From an uncultured Collinsella sp. (GTDB lineage Bacteria > Actinomycetota > Coriobacteriia > Coriobacteriales > Coriobacteriaceae): DNA of 55,225 nucleotides. Below, piece after piece: positions 43,056-51,567 of the stretch (position 1 is the first letter of the stretch; each line of letters starts with the position of its first letter). The stretch lies in assembly GCA_900539035.1 (NCBI GenBank), contig UQAU01000012.1, forward strand, positions 1-55,225, in the 5' to 3' direction. Under the pieces are notes generated by a model. It ran no database searches. It was given only the letters and a program-made list of their open reading frames with translations, and was not told where the DNA came from. The position numbers and the translations under genes were made by a program.

Positions 43056-44657
43056 ATGGATCAAAGCAAGCCTTCGTTCTTTATCACGACGCCCATCTAC
43101 TACGTCAACGCCGATCCGCACCTGGGCACGGCTTATTCCACCATCATCGCCGACGTTCAGGCCCGTTATCGTCGCTCCGCTGGCTATAACGTCAAGTTCC
43201 TGACCGGCATGGACGAGCACGGCGAGAAGGTCGCCGAGGCCGCAGCCAAGCATGGCATGACGCCGCAGGAGTGGACCGACAGCCAGGCCCCGCACTTCAA
43301 GGAGCTTTGGAGCAAGCTCGAGATCTCCAACGACGACTTCATTCGTACCACCGAGCCGCGCCAGCATCACGCCGTGCGGTATCTGTGGGAGCGCATGAAG
43401 GAGTCCGGCTACCTGTATAAGGGCAGCTACGACGGTTGGTATTGCGTGCCTGACGAGACCTACTTCACCGATACGCAGGTCCAGAAGGGCGACGAGGAGT
43501 ACGGCAGCGTCGGCCAGCACCTGTGCCCCGACTGCCACCGTCCGCTTGAGCGCGTGCAGGAGGAGTCCTACTTCTTTAAGCTTTCCGCTTTCCAGGACAA
43601 GCTGCTCAAGCTTTACGACGAGCACCCCGACTTTGTCGAGCCTGCGTTCCGCATGAACGAGGTTCGCAGCTTTGTCGAGGGCGGCCTCAACGACCTTTCC
43701 GTGAGCCGTACGAGCTTTGACTGGGGCATCCAGGTCCCGTTTGACGAGGGTCACGTGACCTACGTGTGGTTCGATGCGCTGCTCAACTATATGACGGCCG
43801 TCGGCTACGGTGTCGACACCGACGAGGCGCGTGCCGAGCTGGCCTATCGCTGGCCCGCGCAGTTCCACATCGTGGGCAAGGACATCATCCGCTTCCACTG
43901 CGTCATTTGGCCCGCCATGCTCATGGCCATCGGCGAGGCCCTGCCCGAGCACGTCTTTGCCCACGGTTTCCTGACCGTGCGCAATGCCGAGACCGGTAAG
44001 GCCGAGAAGATGTCCAAGAGCCGCGGCAACGCCATCGCTCCGCAGGACGTTATCGACATGTTGGGCGTCGAGGGCTATCGCTACTACTTCATGACCGACG
44101 TCGTCCCCGGCACCGACGGTGCCATCAGCTTCGATCGCATGGAGCAGGTCTACAACGCCGACCTGGCCAACAGCTGGGGCAACCTTATCTCGCGTTCGCT
44201 CAACATGAGCGGCAAGTACTTTGACGGTTGCGCGCCCGCCAAGCCCGCATCGTTCGATGCGTTCGACAACCCGCTGGCAAAGATCGCCGATGGTCTGGTC
44301 GACCGCTACATGGCCAAGATGGACGTGCTCGATTACGGTGGAGCCAAGGACGAGGTCATGGAGCTCATCCACGCCGCCAACCACTACATCGAGGACTCCG
44401 AGCCTTGGGCACTTGCCAAGGACGAGGCCAAGGCTGACGAGCTGGCATTTGTGATCTACAACCTGCTCGAGGCCATCCGCATTGCCGCTCACCTGCTGAT
44501 GCCGCTCATGCCCCAGACTTCTGCCGAGGCCCTGCGCCGTCTGTCCTGTGAGGGCGAGGCCGCGAGCGACGACCTCAAGGGCATTTGCACTTGGGGCTTG
44601 CTTGCCGGCGGTCAGCCCGTCGAGAAGGGCGATCCGCTGTTCCCGCGTCTGGCGTAG
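43056..44657 (+). CDS. metG: Methionyl-tRNA synthetase
   Basis: A 533-residue class I synthetase. The HIGH-type motif is PHLGTAYS (near residue 21) and KMSKSRGN is intact. The connective domain has one Cys knuckle (CPDCHRPL) with the partner region DGWYCVPDETYF, and the FKLSAFQDKLL block follows. An anticodon-binding helical domain (residues about 375-510) is present, but the C-terminal dimerising OB domain is missing, as in the short bacterial form. CTGGAGG precedes the ATG; the terminator lies 42 bp after the stop. Confidence 0.96.
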   Translation: MDQSKPSFFITTPIYYVNADPHLGTAYSTIIADVQARYRRSAGYNVKFLTGMDEHGEKVAEAAAKHGMTPQEWTDSQAPHFKELWSKLEISNDDFIRTTEPRQHHAVRYLWERMKESGYLYKGSYDGWYCVPDETYFTDTQVQKGDEEYGSVGQHLCPDCHRPLERVQEESYFFKLSAFQDKLLKLYDEHPDFVEPAFRMNEVRSFVEGGLNDLSVSRTSFDWGIQVPFDEGHVTYVWFDALLNYMTAVGYGVDTDEARAELAYRWPAQFHIVGKDIIRFHCVIWPAMLMAIGEALPEHVFAHGFLTVRNAETGKAEKMSKSRGNAIAPQDVIDMLGVEGYRYYFMTDVVPGTDGAISFDRMEQVYNADLANSWGNLISRSLNMSGKYFDGCAPAKPASFDAFDNPLAKIADGLVDRYMAKMDVLDYGGAKDEVMELIHAANHYIEDSEPWALAKDEAKADELAFVIYNLLEAIRIAAHLLMPLMPQTSAEALRRLSCEGEAASDDLKGICTWGLLAGGQPVEKGDPLFPRLA

Positions 44658-44699
44658 AGACCGCGCGAGCGCCATATCGGCAATTTGCTGTTTAGCTGT

Positions 44700-44734
44700 A
44701 AGGGCATGGCCGCCACGGTCCATGCCCTTTTGTT
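44700..44734 (+). terminator. Terminator of metG
   Basis: A perfect 10-bp stem AAGGGCATGG / CCATGCCCTT is followed by TTGTTT. Confidence 0.85.
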
Positions 44735-44767
44735 TCAAGACGCCGCCATCATGCTAAGGAGGCAACC

Positions 44768-45628
44768 ATGACAACTTCGCCTTTGGCAAACCCCACGGCC
44801 ACCAGGGAGCTGCTAGAGGAGTTTGGCCTTGCGACCAAGCATCGCCTGGGCCAGAACTTTCTAATCGACAATCATGTGATCGAGCGTATCTGCGAGCTTG
44901 CCGAGCTTGCAGGTGACGAGCGCGTACTCGAGGTGGGTCCGGGTTGCGGTACGTTGACACTTGCGTTGCTGCAGGAAGCGGCGTGCGTTACGTCCATTGA
45001 GGCCGATCCTGAGCTCGAACCGGTGCTCGACGCCCACGCCGCCGACTATGCCAACTTCCGCTTTATCATGGGCGACGCGCTTAAGGTGGGCCCGGAGCAG
45101 ATTGAGCAGGCTGCCGGCGGCGAGCCCACGGTATTTGTCGCGAACTTGCCCTATAACGTGGCGGCGACGATCATTTTGCAATTTTTCCAGACGATGCCGG
45201 CGCTCAAGCGTGCCGTCGTCATGGTGCAAAAGGAGGTTGCCGATCGCATTGCCGCAGCGCCGGGCAACAAGACCTATGGCGGCTATACGGCAAAGCTCGG
45301 CCTGTATGCGCGGGTGACGGGTCGCTTTGAGGTGCCGCCGCGTTGCTTTATGCCGGCGCCGCACGTGGACTCGGCCGTCGTGCGTATCGACCGTGTTGAC
45401 GGTGCGCTGCCCGAGGGGCTTGACCGCGACTTTGTGGCTCGCGTGATTGACGCCGCATTTGCTCAGCGTCGCAAGACCATCCGTAATTCCATGAGCGCCA
45501 ACGGCTTTGCCAAGGACGTGCTCGATGCCGCCTTTGAGGCTTGCGGTATCGCACCCACCACGCGTGCCGAGACGCTTGATGTTGCCGACTTTGTCCGCTT
45601 GGCTCAGGAGCTTTCCCATGACGCCTAA
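44768..45628 (+). CDS. rsmA: 16S rRNA dimethyladenosine transferase (KsgA)
   Basis: A 286-residue enzyme that dimethylates A1518 and A1519. LGQNFLIDNHVIERI, the SAM motif EVGPGCGTLT, the catalytic NLPYNVA and the FMPAPHVDSAVVRI block are all present. AAGGAGG lies just before the ATG. Its end overlaps tatD by 11 bases, so the two are co-translated. Family members double as 30S checkpoint factors. Confidence 0.96.
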   Translation: MTTSPLANPTATRELLEEFGLATKHRLGQNFLIDNHVIERICELAELAGDERVLEVGPGCGTLTLALLQEAACVTSIEADPELEPVLDAHAADYANFRFIMGDALKVGPEQIEQAAGGEPTVFVANLPYNVAATIILQFFQTMPALKRAVVMVQKEVADRIAAAPGNKTYGGYTAKLGLYARVTGRFEVPPRCFMPAPHVDSAVVRIDRVDGALPEGLDRDFVARVIDAAFAQRRKTIRNSMSANGFAKDVLDAAFEACGIAPTTRAETLDVADFVRLAQELSHDA

Positions 45629-46535
45629 TGTCGAACGCGTGACGTTTACCAAGAAAAAGAAGACGGTTGCTTGTCCCGTGCCCTTGGCACCGCTTGCCGA
45701 CACGCATGCGCATCTGCTTTCGTTTTGGGGCAAAGAAGTGCCCGAGACGCTCGTGCGCGCCAAAGCCGCGGGCGTCGACCTGTTGGTGACGATGTTCGAT
45801 CCCATTGCCGATAAACGCAGCGTGACGGACTATAGCGACTGGCTCGTGCGCGAAATTCTGCCGATGCAGGATGTCCCGCAGATCAAGTATCTTGCCGGCG
45901 TGCATCCGTATGGCGCACCGGACTATACCGACGACGTTCACGCACAGGTCGTTGCCGCGCTCGATGACCCTTTGTGCGCCGGTATTGGCGAAATCGGCCT
46001 GGACTACCACATGGACTATGACGACGATATCGCGCCGGCACCCCATAACGTGCAGATTGATTGCATGGCGCGCCAGCTCGAGCTTGCCGTGCGCCGCAAT
46101 GTGCCAGTGGAGCTGCATCTGCGTCACGAGGACACGGACCAGGAGCGCACCTCGCACGTGGACGCCTACAACGTGCTTCGAGAGGTGGGCGTGCCCCAGG
46201 CCGGTTGTGTGCTGCACTGCTTTGGCGAGGACCGCGCCACGATGGAGCGCTTTGTGGAGCTGGGCTGCTATATCGCCTATGGTGGCGCGGCCACCTTTAA
46301 GCGCAATGACGACGTGCGCGAGGCATTTGCGGCAACCCCACTCGATCGAATTTTGTTCGAGACGGATTGCCCGTATATGGCTCCGGAGCCCATCCGCGGT
46401 CTTGAATGCGAGCCCGCAATGATCTCCATTACGGCAAACGCGCTGGTTAACGACCGTGTCGATCGCACTGGTGAGGATGCCGAAACAATCGCGCAAGCCG
46501 CTTGGGATAATGCCTGCAAACTTTTTCAAAAATAG
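45618..46535 (+). CDS. tatD: TatD-family metal-dependent deoxyribonuclease
   Basis: A 305-residue TIM-barrel hydrolase. The first metal motif is DTHAHL, then ECCG-type GEIGLDYH, PVELHLRHE, VLHCFGED and the last metal Asp in FETDCPYMAP. It is longer than usual (about 260) because of an N-terminal tail and an insert after the first motif. ATG 45618 is within the end of rsmA with CAGGAG upstream. Likely 3'-5' DNA exonuclease or repair role; TatD proteins are not needed for Tat export. Confidence 0.9.
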   Translation: MTPNVERVTFTKKKKTVACPVPLAPLADTHAHLLSFWGKEVPETLVRAKAAGVDLLVTMFDPIADKRSVTDYSDWLVREILPMQDVPQIKYLAGVHPYGAPDYTDDVHAQVVAALDDPLCAGIGEIGLDYHMDYDDDIAPAPHNVQIDCMARQLELAVRRNVPVELHLRHEDTDQERTSHVDAYNVLREVGVPQAGCVLHCFGEDRATMERFVELGCYIAYGGAATFKRNDDVREAFAATPLDRILFETDCPYMAPEPIRGLECEPAMISITANALVNDRVDRTGEDAETIAQAAWDNACKLFQK

Positions 46536-46538
46536 TTC

Positions 46539-46567
46539 TTGCGTTCGTGGTGGCGCTCCGTTATTCT
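46539..46567 (+). promoter_or_regulatory. Promoter of tRNA-Leu
   Basis: TTGCGT (46539-46544) and TATTCT (46562-46567) have a 17-bp spacer, 11 bp before the tRNA. Confidence 0.85.
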
Positions 46568-46578
46568 AAATTCTGCAC

Positions 46579-46665
46579 GCGGGCGTGGCGGAATTGGCAG
46601 ACGCGTACGGTTCAGGTCCGTATGGGGGCAACCCCATGAAGGTTCAAGTCCTTTCGCCCGCACCA
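46579..46665 (+). tRNA. tRNA-Leu (CAG)
   Basis: An 87-nt class II tRNA with a long variable arm, anticodon CAG in TTCAGGT, T-loop TTCAAGT and encoded CCA. The acceptor GCGGGCG pairs perfectly with CGCCCGC. Its 3' end from 46648 on is duplicated 189 bp downstream. Confidence 0.97.
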
Positions 46666-46896
46666 TTAAATGAAAGAGCTCCCAGCAATGGGAGCTTTTT
46701 TGTTATGGGCCCATCACAGGGACTTGAACCTGTGAAGGAGCGAGCGTAAAGAAAACGCGGAGCGTTTTTAGCGAGCTGGCGAGGACGCCGGCAGGCGGCC
46801 GAAGCCGGTGCGGATCCGCGAAGCGGATACGCGGACGTCCTTTCGCCCGCACCATTGAATGAAAGAGCTCCCAGCAATGGGGGCTTTTTTGTTATG
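46648..46896. repeat. tRNA-linked element A: direct repeats of the tRNA-Leu 3' end around a shared core
   Basis: A 60-bp stretch (tRNA-Leu 3' end plus terminator, 46648-46707) recurs at 46837-46896 with two differences. The 129 bp between hold an antisense T-arm copy (GGACTTGAACCT, 46720-46731, itself in a CACAGG/CCTGTG hairpin). A GC-rich core follows (about 46743-46836) with hairpins AAAACGC-gga-GCGTTTT and ATCCGC-gaa-GCGGAT. The core is 90% identical, over 92 nt without gaps, to the core behind tRNA-Arg. No protein is encoded. Confidence 0.85.
46677..46701 (+). terminator. Terminator of tRNA-Leu (first copy)
   Basis: AGCTCCC-agcaat-GGGAGCT is followed by TTTTT; a second copy with one G-T pair lies near 46866-46890. 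Confidence 0.88.
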
Positions 46897-46953
46897 CACG
46901 ATCTCCTTGGACGGGTATCCTAATGCCAACGTGTGCCTATCAGAGGAGAGACC

Positions 46954-47892
46954 ATGCTGTTTTCCGGTATCATCGCCGCCCTTACCAGCCTTTTGATTCC
47001 CATCATCATCCTGTTGCTGCTGCTTCCCAGCGCCTGCTATGTCGTTGAACAGCAGCATGCTGTGATCATCGAGCGTCTGGGCAAGTTTAACCGCATCGTC
47101 AACGCGGGCTTCCACATGAAGGTGCCCGTGATCGACCGCAAGGCCGCCACGGTGAGTCTGCGCACCATGAAAAACGGTTTTGGCATCGACGTTAAGACTC
47201 AGGACAACGTGACCATCGGCCTTGAGGTCTCTGCTCAGTACCACGTGAGCTATGACATGGGTGCTGGCCCGGCGGATTCGGGCATCTACAAGAGCTACTA
47301 TATGCTGCAGGAGCCCGTCGACCAGATGCGTGACTTCATCACCGACGCCCTGCGCTCTTCGATTCCCGTCTACACGCTCGATGAGGTCTTTGCCAAGAAG
47401 GATGACATCGCCAAGGATGTCAACGCTACCGTTTCCGAGCAGATGGCCGCCTACGGCTTCACTCTCGTGTCGACGCTCATCACCAAAATCGCACTGCCGA
47501 CCGAGGTCGAGAACTCCATGAACGACATCAACGCCGCCCAGCGCAAGCGCGCCGCGGCACAGGAGCTCGCCGAGGCAGACCGCATCAAGCGCGTCACCGA
47601 GGCGACCGCCGAGGCCGAGGCTATGGAAAAGGCGGGCGAGGGCATCGCCAACCAGCGCAAGGCCATCGCGCTGGGTATCAAAGATTCGCTCGAGATCATC
47701 CAGGAGACGGGTGTCGGCAATGGCGAGGCCAACCAACTGTTCATGTTTACGCAGTGGTCCGAGATGATGACGGAGTTCGCTCGCACGGGTAAAACCTCGA
47801 CGGTCGTGCTGCCGAGCGACTTTTCGCAGTCGGCCTCGATGTTCGAGCAGATGCTGGCCGCCGGCAAAGTTCAAAACGATTCGAAGGAGTAG
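46954..47892 (+). CDS. SPFH/band 7 membrane protein (stomatin-like)
   Basis: A 312-residue protein: one N-terminal helix (LLIPIIILLLLLPSACYVV), then the SPFH domain (EQQHAVIIERLGKFNRIV, VPVIDRKAATVSLR, ITDALRSSIPVYTLDEVFAK). A long charged coiled coil (AQRKRAAAQELAEADRIKRV and beyond) follows. It would oligomerise on the inner membrane, probably in lipid microdomains. ATG 46954 has AGAGGAGAG upstream; a GTG at 46933 is in frame without a site. There is no nearby NfeD partner; it is followed six bases later by rlmH. Confidence 0.9.
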   Translation: MLFSGIIAALTSLLIPIIILLLLLPSACYVVEQQHAVIIERLGKFNRIVNAGFHMKVPVIDRKAATVSLRTMKNGFGIDVKTQDNVTIGLEVSAQYHVSYDMGAGPADSGIYKSYYMLQEPVDQMRDFITDALRSSIPVYTLDEVFAKKDDIAKDVNATVSEQMAAYGFTLVSTLITKIALPTEVENSMNDINAAQRKRAAAQELAEADRIKRVTEATAEAEAMEKAGEGIANQRKAIALGIKDSLEIIQETGVGNGEANQLFMFTQWSEMMTEFARTGKTSTVVLPSDFSQSASMFEQMLAAGKVQNDSKE

Positions 47893-47898
47893 ACGCGC

Positions 47899-48369
47899 GT
47901 GAAATACACCGTCGTTTGCGTCGGTAAGCTCAAGGAGCGCTTTTGGAAGGACGCGTGCGCTGAGTACACCAAGCGTCTGGGCGCCTATGCCAAGGTTGAT
48001 ATCCGCGAGGTGGCCGATATCGACCCGGCTAAGGCGGGCGGCGTGGATGCCGCGCGCGACAAGGAGGGGGCGGCAATTCTTGCTGCATTGCCGTCTCGGG
48101 CGCATGTGATCCTGCTGGCTATCGAGGGCAAGGAGCGTTCGAGTGAGGAGCTCTCGGCGAGGCTCGACGATCTTATGCTGCGAGGCAGCAGCGACATCGC
48201 CTTTGTGATTGGCGGATCGGACGGCGTGAGCGATGACGTGCGCGCACGAGCCGACGAGATGCTCAGCTTTGGACGCATTACCTTGCCGCATAACTTGGCG
48301 CGCGTGGTGCTGCTGGAGCAAATCTACCGCGCCTGCAAGATCAGCCGTGGCGAGCCGTATCACAAATAG
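47899..48369 (+). CDS. rlmH: 23S rRNA (pseudouridine1915-N3)-methyltransferase
   Basis: A 156-residue SPOUT-fold methyltransferase of normal length. CVGKLKERFW, VILLAIEGKERSSEELS and FVIGGSDGVSDDV, then the knot segment HNLARVVLLEQIYRACKI before HK, are the family blocks. The start is GTG 47899 with GGAGTAG upstream. It modifies Psi1915 in helix 69 of the 50S subunit. Confidence 0.96.
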   Translation: MKYTVVCVGKLKERFWKDACAEYTKRLGAYAKVDIREVADIDPAKAGGVDAARDKEGAAILAALPSRAHVILLAIEGKERSSEELSARLDDLMLRGSSDIAFVIGGSDGVSDDVRARADEMLSFGRITLPHNLARVVLLEQIYRACKISRGEPYHK

Positions 48370-48442
48370 GTCGGCAATACGAAACAATGGCGTGGGACAA
48401 TAGCTTTCGTTTTGAAGAGCGTGTCTGAGAGGACTATGAGAT

Positions 48443-49213
48443 ATGAAGATTGGGTTTGTCGGTTTTGGCAATATGGCGAGCGCTATGGCCGATGGCTGGA
48501 TCGCTGCCGGTGTAGCTGCGAGCGACATGTGCGCCTGCGCGGGTCGCTACGACGCACTGGTTGAGCGCTGCGAGGCGCGCGGCATGGTCGCCTGCCACGA
48601 TGCCGCCGAGGTTGTCGCCGCATCCGATATCGTGGTCGCTGCGGTCAAACCGTACATGATCGAGAAGGTATTCGCCCCGCTCAAGGACATTCTTGCCGAC
48701 AAGGTCGTTCTGTCGGTTGCCTGGACTTGGGACAGTGCCAAGTGGGAGCAGGTCCTGCCGGGCGTCGCGCATATCTCGACGGTGCCCAACACACCGGTTT
48801 CGGTGGGCGAGGGCGTCATCGCCTGCGAGAAGGCTTCCACGCTTAGTGATGAGCAGAGCGCAGTGGTGCTTGATCTGCTTGGCAAGCTCGGTGCGGTGGT
48901 CGAGCTCGATACGAGCCTGCTGTTCGTGGGCGGCACGGTGGGTGGTTGCGCTCCGGCATTTGTCGCTATGGCAATCGAGGCCCTGGGCGATGCGGCGGTC
49001 AAGCACGGTATCCCGCGTGCCGATGCCTATCGCATTGTGAGCCAGATGGTGCTGGGTACGGCAAAGCTGCAGCTTGCAACTGGCCAGCATCCTGCGGCGA
49101 TGAAGGATGCCGTATGCTCGCCCGGTGGCGCCACCATCAAGGGCGTCGTTGCGCTCGAGGACGCCGGCATGCGCAGTGCCCTGGTCAAGGCAATCGACGC
49201 AACTCTCCAGTAA
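48443..49213 (+). CDS. proC: Pyrroline-5-carboxylate reductase
   Basis: A 256-residue NADPH-dependent enzyme making proline. The Rossmann start is IGFVGFGNMASAMADGW; VVAAVKPYMIEKV and a VPNTPVSVGEGV block follow. The C-terminal helical dimer domain has GGCAPAFVAMAIEALGDAA and the SPGGATIKG loop that binds substrate. It is somewhat short (usual about 265). It is 73 bp after rlmH and followed at once by a large palindrome. Confidence 0.94.
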   Translation: MKIGFVGFGNMASAMADGWIAAGVAASDMCACAGRYDALVERCEARGMVACHDAAEVVAASDIVVAAVKPYMIEKVFAPLKDILADKVVLSVAWTWDSAKWEQVLPGVAHISTVPNTPVSVGEGVIACEKASTLSDEQSAVVLDLLGKLGAVVELDTSLLFVGGTVGGCAPAFVAMAIEALGDAAVKHGIPRADAYRIVSQMVLGTAKLQLATGQHPAAMKDAVCSPGGATIKGVVALEDAGMRSALVKAIDATLQ

Positions 49214-49372
49214 AACCTGCCATTTAGGGACAGGTTTATTTTGGCAGGTTTTTCCTGCGGTTTTGTCGCATGTACGAAAAGCGCCCCGCAACTGGCTCAA
49301 TTCCAGTTGCGGGGCGCTTGCGTTTGCCCAGATAAAACCGACCAAAATAAACCTGTCCCTTTTTGGCAGGTT
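49214..49372. repeat. 159-bp composite palindrome after proC
   Basis: The outer arms (49214-49244 and 49342-49372) are imperfect inverse copies containing GGGACAGGTTTATTTTGG and its complement. Inside is a perfect 17-bp stem (49279-49295 with 49303-49319; AAGCGCCCCGC...). The right arm covers the stop codon of the minus-strand small protein. It may end both convergent transcripts, or be a MITE/REP-like repeat. Confidence 0.7.
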
Positions 49373-49544
49373 AGTCCCAGAAGCTGTCTTCCTCATCCTC
49401 GGACTTGGGTCCGCGGTCGACGTACATCTTATGGGTACGCTTCTCCATTACAAAGGCAAGAATCGCAAATAACAGGATGCCGCCGGCGAAAAGGATGGCA
49501 AAACCGGTGCGGGTGCCAAACAAAAAGGAAAAAACTGCGTCCAT
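49371..49544 (-). CDS. Small single-span membrane protein, 57 residues
   Basis: ATG 49544 is preceded by AAGAAGG. The product starts MDAVFSFLFGTRTG, has one hydrophobic helix (FAILFAGGILLFAILAFVM, about residues 15-33), then basic KRTHK and a highly acidic tail (SEDEEDSFWD). The topology is likely N-out, C-in by positive-inside. It is too short to be found by long-ORF cutoffs, but the ribosome site and composition support it. Function unknown. Confidence 0.7.
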   Translation of the reverse strand: MDAVFSFLFGTRTGFAILFAGGILLFAILAFVMEKRTHKMYVDRGPKSEDEEDSFWD

Positions 49545-49655
49545 TGGGTGCCTTCTTGCGTAGTTGAGTTGGGTCGTAAACGCTCATAAGTATATACTTG
49601 CCCATACATGTACAAGGTTGCAACCTAAATGGAATGTATATCGCCGGAGGATCTA

Positions 49656-50939
49656 ATGCTTGATATCAAGTTTGTTCGCGAGAACCCCGATGCCATCGAT
49701 GTCGCCATGGCTAACCGCCAGACGTCTTGGGATCGCGAGAAGTTCTTTGAGCTCGACGACGAGCGCCGTGCCGTCATCACCGAGGTCGAGGAGCTCCAGG
49801 CTACGCGCAATGCCGAGTCCAAGAAGATCGGCGCCCTGATGAAGGAGGGCAAGAAGGACGAGGCCGAGGCCGCCAAGGAGGCCGTGCGCGCCGTCAACGA
49901 GAAGATTGACGGTCTGGCCGAGCGTCGTACTGCTCTCGAGCAGGAGCAGTACGACTTCATGGCTCACCTGCCCAACATCCCCTGCGAGGCCACGCCGTAC
50001 GGCAAGGACGAGGACGAGAACATCGAGCGTCGCCGCTGGGGCACCCCGCGCGAGTTCGACTTCGACTTTAAGCCGCACTGGGATCTGGGCACCGACCTCG
50101 ACATTCTTGACTTCGAGCGCGGCAACAAGCTCTCCGGCAGCCGCTTTACCGTTCTCGGTGGCGCCGGCGCCCGCCTGGAGCGCGCCCTCATCAACTTCTT
50201 CCTCGATACGCACACGAGTCGTGGTTTTAAGGAGTGGTGGCCGCCCATCGTCGTCAAGCGTCAGACCATGTTTGGCACGGGTCAGCTGCCCAAGTTCGAG
50301 GACGACGCCTATCACGTCTCGGGTGACAACTTCCTGATCCCCACCGCCGAGGTCGTGCTCACCAACCTGCACGCCGGCGAGGTCCTCGATGCCGACACCC
50401 TGCCGCGCCGCTACACCGCCTTCACCCCCTGCTTCCGTGAGGAGGCCGGTTCCGCCGGTCGCGACACCCGCGGCATCATCCGTCAGCACGAGTTCGACAA
50501 GGTCGAGATGGTCAAGTTCGCTAAGCCGGAGGAGTCCGACGAGGAGCTCGAGAGCATGACCGCCGAGGCCGAGTACCTGCTGCAGCAGCTGGGTCTTCCG
50601 TATCGTGTGATTAGCCTGTGCACCGGCGACTTGGGCTTCTCTGCCCGTCAGACCTACGACATCGAGGTCTGGCTGCCGAGCTACAACGCCTACAAGGAGA
50701 TCAGCTCCTGCTCCAACTGCGGCGACTTCCAGGCCCGTCGCGCCAACATCAAGTATCGCGATCCCGAGAATTTCAAGGGCTCGCGCTACCTGCACACCCT
50801 CAACGGTTCCGGTCTGCCGGCTGGTCGCACCATGGCCGCCATTCTGGAGAACTACCAGAACGCCGACGGCACCATCACGATCCCCGAGGTCCTGCGTCCT
50901 TACATGGGCGGTCTCGAGAAGATCGAGCCGGTCGCGTAA
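49656..50939 (+). CDS. serS: Seryl-tRNA synthetase
   Basis: A 427-residue class II synthetase. An N-terminal antiparallel coiled coil (residues about 28-100) binds tRNA-Ser. The core has WPPIVVKRQTMFGTGQLPKF, TAEVVLTNLHAGEVLD, motif 2 FTPCFREEAGSAGRDTRG and motif 3 GSGLPAGRTMAAILEN. ATG 49656 is chosen for the CGGAGG site; the frame extends 27 bases further without one. Monocistronic, with a terminator after it. Confidence 0.97.
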   Translation: MLDIKFVRENPDAIDVAMANRQTSWDREKFFELDDERRAVITEVEELQATRNAESKKIGALMKEGKKDEAEAAKEAVRAVNEKIDGLAERRTALEQEQYDFMAHLPNIPCEATPYGKDEDENIERRRWGTPREFDFDFKPHWDLGTDLDILDFERGNKLSGSRFTVLGGAGARLERALINFFLDTHTSRGFKEWWPPIVVKRQTMFGTGQLPKFEDDAYHVSGDNFLIPTAEVVLTNLHAGEVLDADTLPRRYTAFTPCFREEAGSAGRDTRGIIRQHEFDKVEMVKFAKPEESDEELESMTAEAEYLLQQLGLPYRVISLCTGDLGFSARQTYDIEVWLPSYNAYKEISSCSNCGDFQARRANIKYRDPENFKGSRYLHTLNGSGLPAGRTMAAILENYQNADGTITIPEVLRPYMGGLEKIEPVA

Positions 50940-50962
50940 CTTGGCTGCATAGGGAATATGCA

Positions 50963-50989
50963 AGGGCGCTCCCTCGGGGGCGCCCTATT
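50963..50989 (+). terminator. Terminator of serS
   Basis: AGGGCGC and GCGCCCT form a stem with a short loop, followed by ATTT. Confidence 0.65.
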
Positions 50990-51039
50990 TCGTGCGCGAG
51001 TCCATACCATGTCGTGCGGACAGCTCAATAGAAAACACA

Positions 51040-51053
51040 CGAACAACTGTTCT
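51040..51053 (+). promoter_or_regulatory. LexA (SOS) box candidate
   Basis: CGAACAACTGTTCT contains GAAC-N4-GTTC and matches the Gram-positive LexA pattern CGAACRNRYGTTYG at 12 of 14 positions. A TATGCT -10 lies at 51074, so the box overlaps the -35 region. Confidence 0.4.
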
Positions 51054-51112
51054 GTATACAGCCATCTACCTGCTATGCTTTTGCTAAATAAGAGCGAGAG
51101 AAAGGGGACGCG

Positions 51113-51490
51113 ATGGAGCTGTTTGATGATCGGGTGGTTTTGTTTGAGAGCGACGAGGGCGGGGAGTACCTGCTTGTAACGTGTGAGCCGTCTGGCATGG
51201 GCGGCCTGGTGGTTCGGCAGACGAGTGAGGGTCCGTTGACACAATGGTGCTTTGAGGAGTCGCCGCATGTGGTCGAGACCTTTGTGACGCACGAGGGACT
51301 TGTGACGCTGGAGCACTTCTATGGAGTTGGGACTTCCAACCAGGTCGCGCGCATGCTGAGCATCTCGTTTGCCGATTATGATTGTACCCAGCGGGTGAGA
51401 TCGCTCCTGAGGGAACTTGATGCCAAGTTCGACGTGATCGAAAAGCCAATCGATCGTACGGGGAACAGCGGTATATGCGGAGCAGCATGA
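51113..51490 (+). CDS. Hypothetical protein, 125 residues
   Basis: I do not recognise this small acidic, soluble-looking protein. It has beta-strand-rich segments (VVLFESDEGGEYLLVTCEP, TFVTHEGLVTLEHFYGVGT) and a helical part near residues 78-105. GAGAGAAAGGGG precedes the ATG. A LexA-like box upstream suggests possible DNA-damage control. It is followed 77 bp later by tRNA-Arg. Confidence 0.65.
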   Translation: MELFDDRVVLFESDEGGEYLLVTCEPSGMGGLVVRQTSEGPLTQWCFEESPHVVETFVTHEGLVTLEHFYGVGTSNQVARMLSISFADYDCTQRVRSLLRELDAKFDVIEKPIDRTGNSGICGAA

Positions 51491-51567
51491 CAAAACTGCG
51501 TTCCACAAAAAAGTTTGAGATTGTGCTTGACTCCAATAAGCTAAAGTGGTTTTATATGTCTTGCGCT

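Noticed and set aside
42246..44738. 830-codon minus-strand frame across rsmI and metG
   Set aside because: Runs antisense to two well-supported genes; no family features.
46708..46836. A second complete tRNA inside the tRNA-Leu element
   Set aside because: Only a T-arm-like piece (antisense) and the 3' end copy are present; no anticodon arm or acceptor partner.
49653..50963. 436-codon minus-strand frame opposite serS
   Set aside because: Shadow of serS; low-complexity product.
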